Assembly: GCF_000019725.1 (NCBI RefSeq)
Contig: NC_010505.1
Span: 4,573,001-4,637,000, forward strand
From: Methylobacterium radiotolerans JCM 2831
Lineage (GTDB): Bacteria; Pseudomonadota; Alphaproteobacteria; Rhizobiales; Beijerinckiaceae
Reading direction: 5' to 3'
DNA: 64,000 nucleotides
Below the pieces are notes generated by a model. It was not told the DNA's origin. It did not search any database and saw only the letters and a list, made by a program, of their open reading frames with translations. Of this stretch, positions 62,870 through 64,000 are shown piece by piece (position 1 is the stretch's first letter; every line of letters starts with the position of its first letter). The translations under genes were made by a program, and so were the position numbers.

Positions 62870-64000
62870 GTGCAGCACGACCTCATCCTGAAGGGCGCGC
62901 GGGTCATCGACCCGTCGCAGAACCACGACGGGATCTGCGACGTCGCCTTCGCGGACGGCCGCGTCTCGGGCTTCGGCCGCGACCTTCAGGCGAGCCCCGG
63001 CACGCAGGTCCGCGACATGGCCGGCGCCATCGTCACCCCGGGCCTGATCGACCTGCACACCCACGTCTACTGGGGCGGCACCTCGCTCGGCATCGACGCC
63101 GACGAATTCTGCCGGACCTCGGGGGTGACCACCTCGGTCGATACCGGCAGCGCCGGCCCCGGCAACTTTGCCGGCTTCCGCAGCCACGTGATCGAGCGGT
63201 CGCAGGCGCGGATCCTCGCCTACCTGCACGTCTCCTTCGCGGGGATCTTCGGCTTCTCGAAGACCATCATGGTCGGCGAGAGCGAGGATCCGCGGCTCAT
63301 GGCACCGCGCGAGGCGGTCGAGGTCGCCGACGCCAACCGGGACGTGATCGTCGGCATCAAGGTCCGGGTCGGGCGCCACGCCTCGGGCGACCAGGGCACC
63401 GCGCCGCTCGACATCGCGCTGCAGGTCGCCGAGGAGACCGGCCTGCCGCTGATGGCCCATATCGACGAGCCGCCGCCGAGCTACGAGGCGGTGCTGGCCA
63501 TGCTGCGGCCCGGCGACGTGCTGACCCACGCGTTCCGGCCGTTCCCGAACTCCCCGATCACGGCCCAGGGCGCCGTGAAGCCGGCGCTCCGCGAGGCGCG
63601 GGCGCGGGGCGTGATCTTCGACATCGGCCACGGCAAGGGCTCGTTCGCCTTCAAGACGGCGCGGGCCATGCTGGCCGGCGGCTTCCTGCCCGACACGATC
63701 TCGTCCGACGTGCACCAGCTCTGCATCGAGGGGCCGGCCTTCGACCAGGTCACCACCATGTCGAAGATGCTCTGCCTGGGCATGAGCCTCGACGAGGTCG
63801 TCGCCGCCTCCACGGTGAACGCCGCCGTGGCGCTGAAGCGGATGGAGTACGGGACCCTGAAGGTCGGGGCGCTCGGCGACGCCACGGTGCTGGCGGTGCG
63901 GGACGGGGAGTTCGACTACGTCGACACCCGGGGCGAGCACATGACGGGCGACCGGCGGATCACCGCGGAGGGCGTGGTGCTGCGCGGGGCGTGGTGGCAC
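62870..64000 (+). CDS. Amidohydrolase/deacetylase family metallohydrolase (partial, 3' end outside window)
   Basis: At least 377 residues of a dihydroorotase-type TIM-barrel hydrolase; the end is missing. GTG 62870 has GGAG seven bases upstream. Metal site: His63 and His65 in VTPGLIDLHTHVYWGG; then TTSVDTGSAGPGNF, VGIKVRVGRHASGDQ (lysine as likely bridging carboxylate), LMAHIDEPPPSYEAV, LTHAFRPFPN and FDIGHGKGSFAF. This is the pattern of the 'amidohydrolase/deacetylase' group, several of which act on N-acylated or cyclic amide compounds. With the Dpp-like transporter just upstream, uptake and hydrolysis of an N-acyl or peptide-like compound is a reasonable inference. Confidence 0.88.
   Translation, partial: MQHDLILKGARVIDPSQNHDGICDVAFADGRVSGFGRDLQASPGTQVRDMAGAIVTPGLIDLHTHVYWGGTSLGIDADEFCRTSGVTTSVDTGSAGPGNFAGFRSHVIERSQARILAYLHVSFAGIFGFSKTIMVGESEDPRLMAPREAVEVADANRDVIVGIKVRVGRHASGDQGTAPLDIALQVAEETGLPLMAHIDEPPPSYEAVLAMLRPGDVLTHAFRPFPNSPITAQGAVKPALREARARGVIFDIGHGKGSFAFKTARAMLAGGFLPDTISSDVHQLCIEGPAFDQVTTMSKMLCLGMSLDEVVAASTVNAAVALKRMEYGTLKVGALGDATVLAVRDGEFDYVDTRGEHMTGDRRITAEGVVLRGAWWH

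Overview
The window is GC-rich chromosomal DNA of an alphaproteobacterium, most likely Methylobacterium or a close relative. Supporting evidence is the alphaproteobacterial order pal-ybgF-tilS-ftsH-(tauE)-glmM, a long (2S)-methylsuccinyl-CoA dehydrogenase of the ethylmalonyl-CoA pathway, a phasin and an intracellular PHB depolymerase, a MucR/Ros regulator, an ActSR/RegBA redox pair, an NdvA-type glucan exporter, and proline- or tyrosine-rich Omp25/31-type porins. I saw no rRNA, tRNA, CRISPR, prophage or insertion sequence; this is mostly core genome with species-specific accessory genes and dispersed palindromic repeats.

Layout. 1-3.5 kb: minus-strand mdtA-mdtB RND efflux genes (mdtB cut by the window edge), separated by a multi-hairpin repeat, and upstream of them a small membrane protein behind a strongly structured leader and a palindromic candidate operator. 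3.8-7 kb: methionine-type aminotransferase, DUF4112 protein and a solitary YejE-like permease. 7.3-15 kb: cysteine-less MucR homologue, GlcD-type oxidase, KdsD, SHOCT protein, nitroreductase, a divergent GSCFA/WcbI pair and a single-domain response regulator. 15.4-22.8 kb: envelope and housekeeping block pal, cpoB/ybgF, tilS, ftsH, a TauE/SafE transporter and glmM. 22.9-26.6 kb: MmcQ/YjbR protein, two outer-membrane beta-barrels, a small secreted protein and an HNH endonuclease. 27-35.9 kb: giant MscS channel converging on a diguanylate cyclase, CAP-domain lipoprotein, NdvA-like exporter, YihY membrane protein and EamA transporter.

36-45.4 kb: Rieske-FAD reductase, small Cys-containing secreted protein, mcd, a PAS-GGDEF-EAL protein, a 58-aa protein and two divergent paralogous glycosyltransferases. 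45.7-50.9 kb: phasin with a palindrome between its -35 and -10 boxes, a probable phasin-like neighbour, amidase AmiC and PBP1A. 51.3-56.4 kb: purS-purQ with terminator, a two-TM protein, the RegA/RegB redox two-component pair and PHB depolymerase. 56.9-64 kb: a complete Dpp-like ABC transporter (Tat-exported binding protein, two permeases, two ATPases, translationally coupled) followed by an amidohydrolase cut by the window end.

Themes: envelope maintenance (efflux, Pal/CpoB, GlmM, AmiC, PBP1A, KdsD, NdvA), PHB storage and its redox control (phasin, PhaZ, RegBA, Mcd), and c-di-GMP signalling. The best candidate for something undescribed is the structured segment at about 3515-3669: a palindrome overlapping a TTGACA box, then nested hairpins, then a 58-aa membrane protein gene, ahead of mdtAB. 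No obvious novel multi-gene system was recognised.
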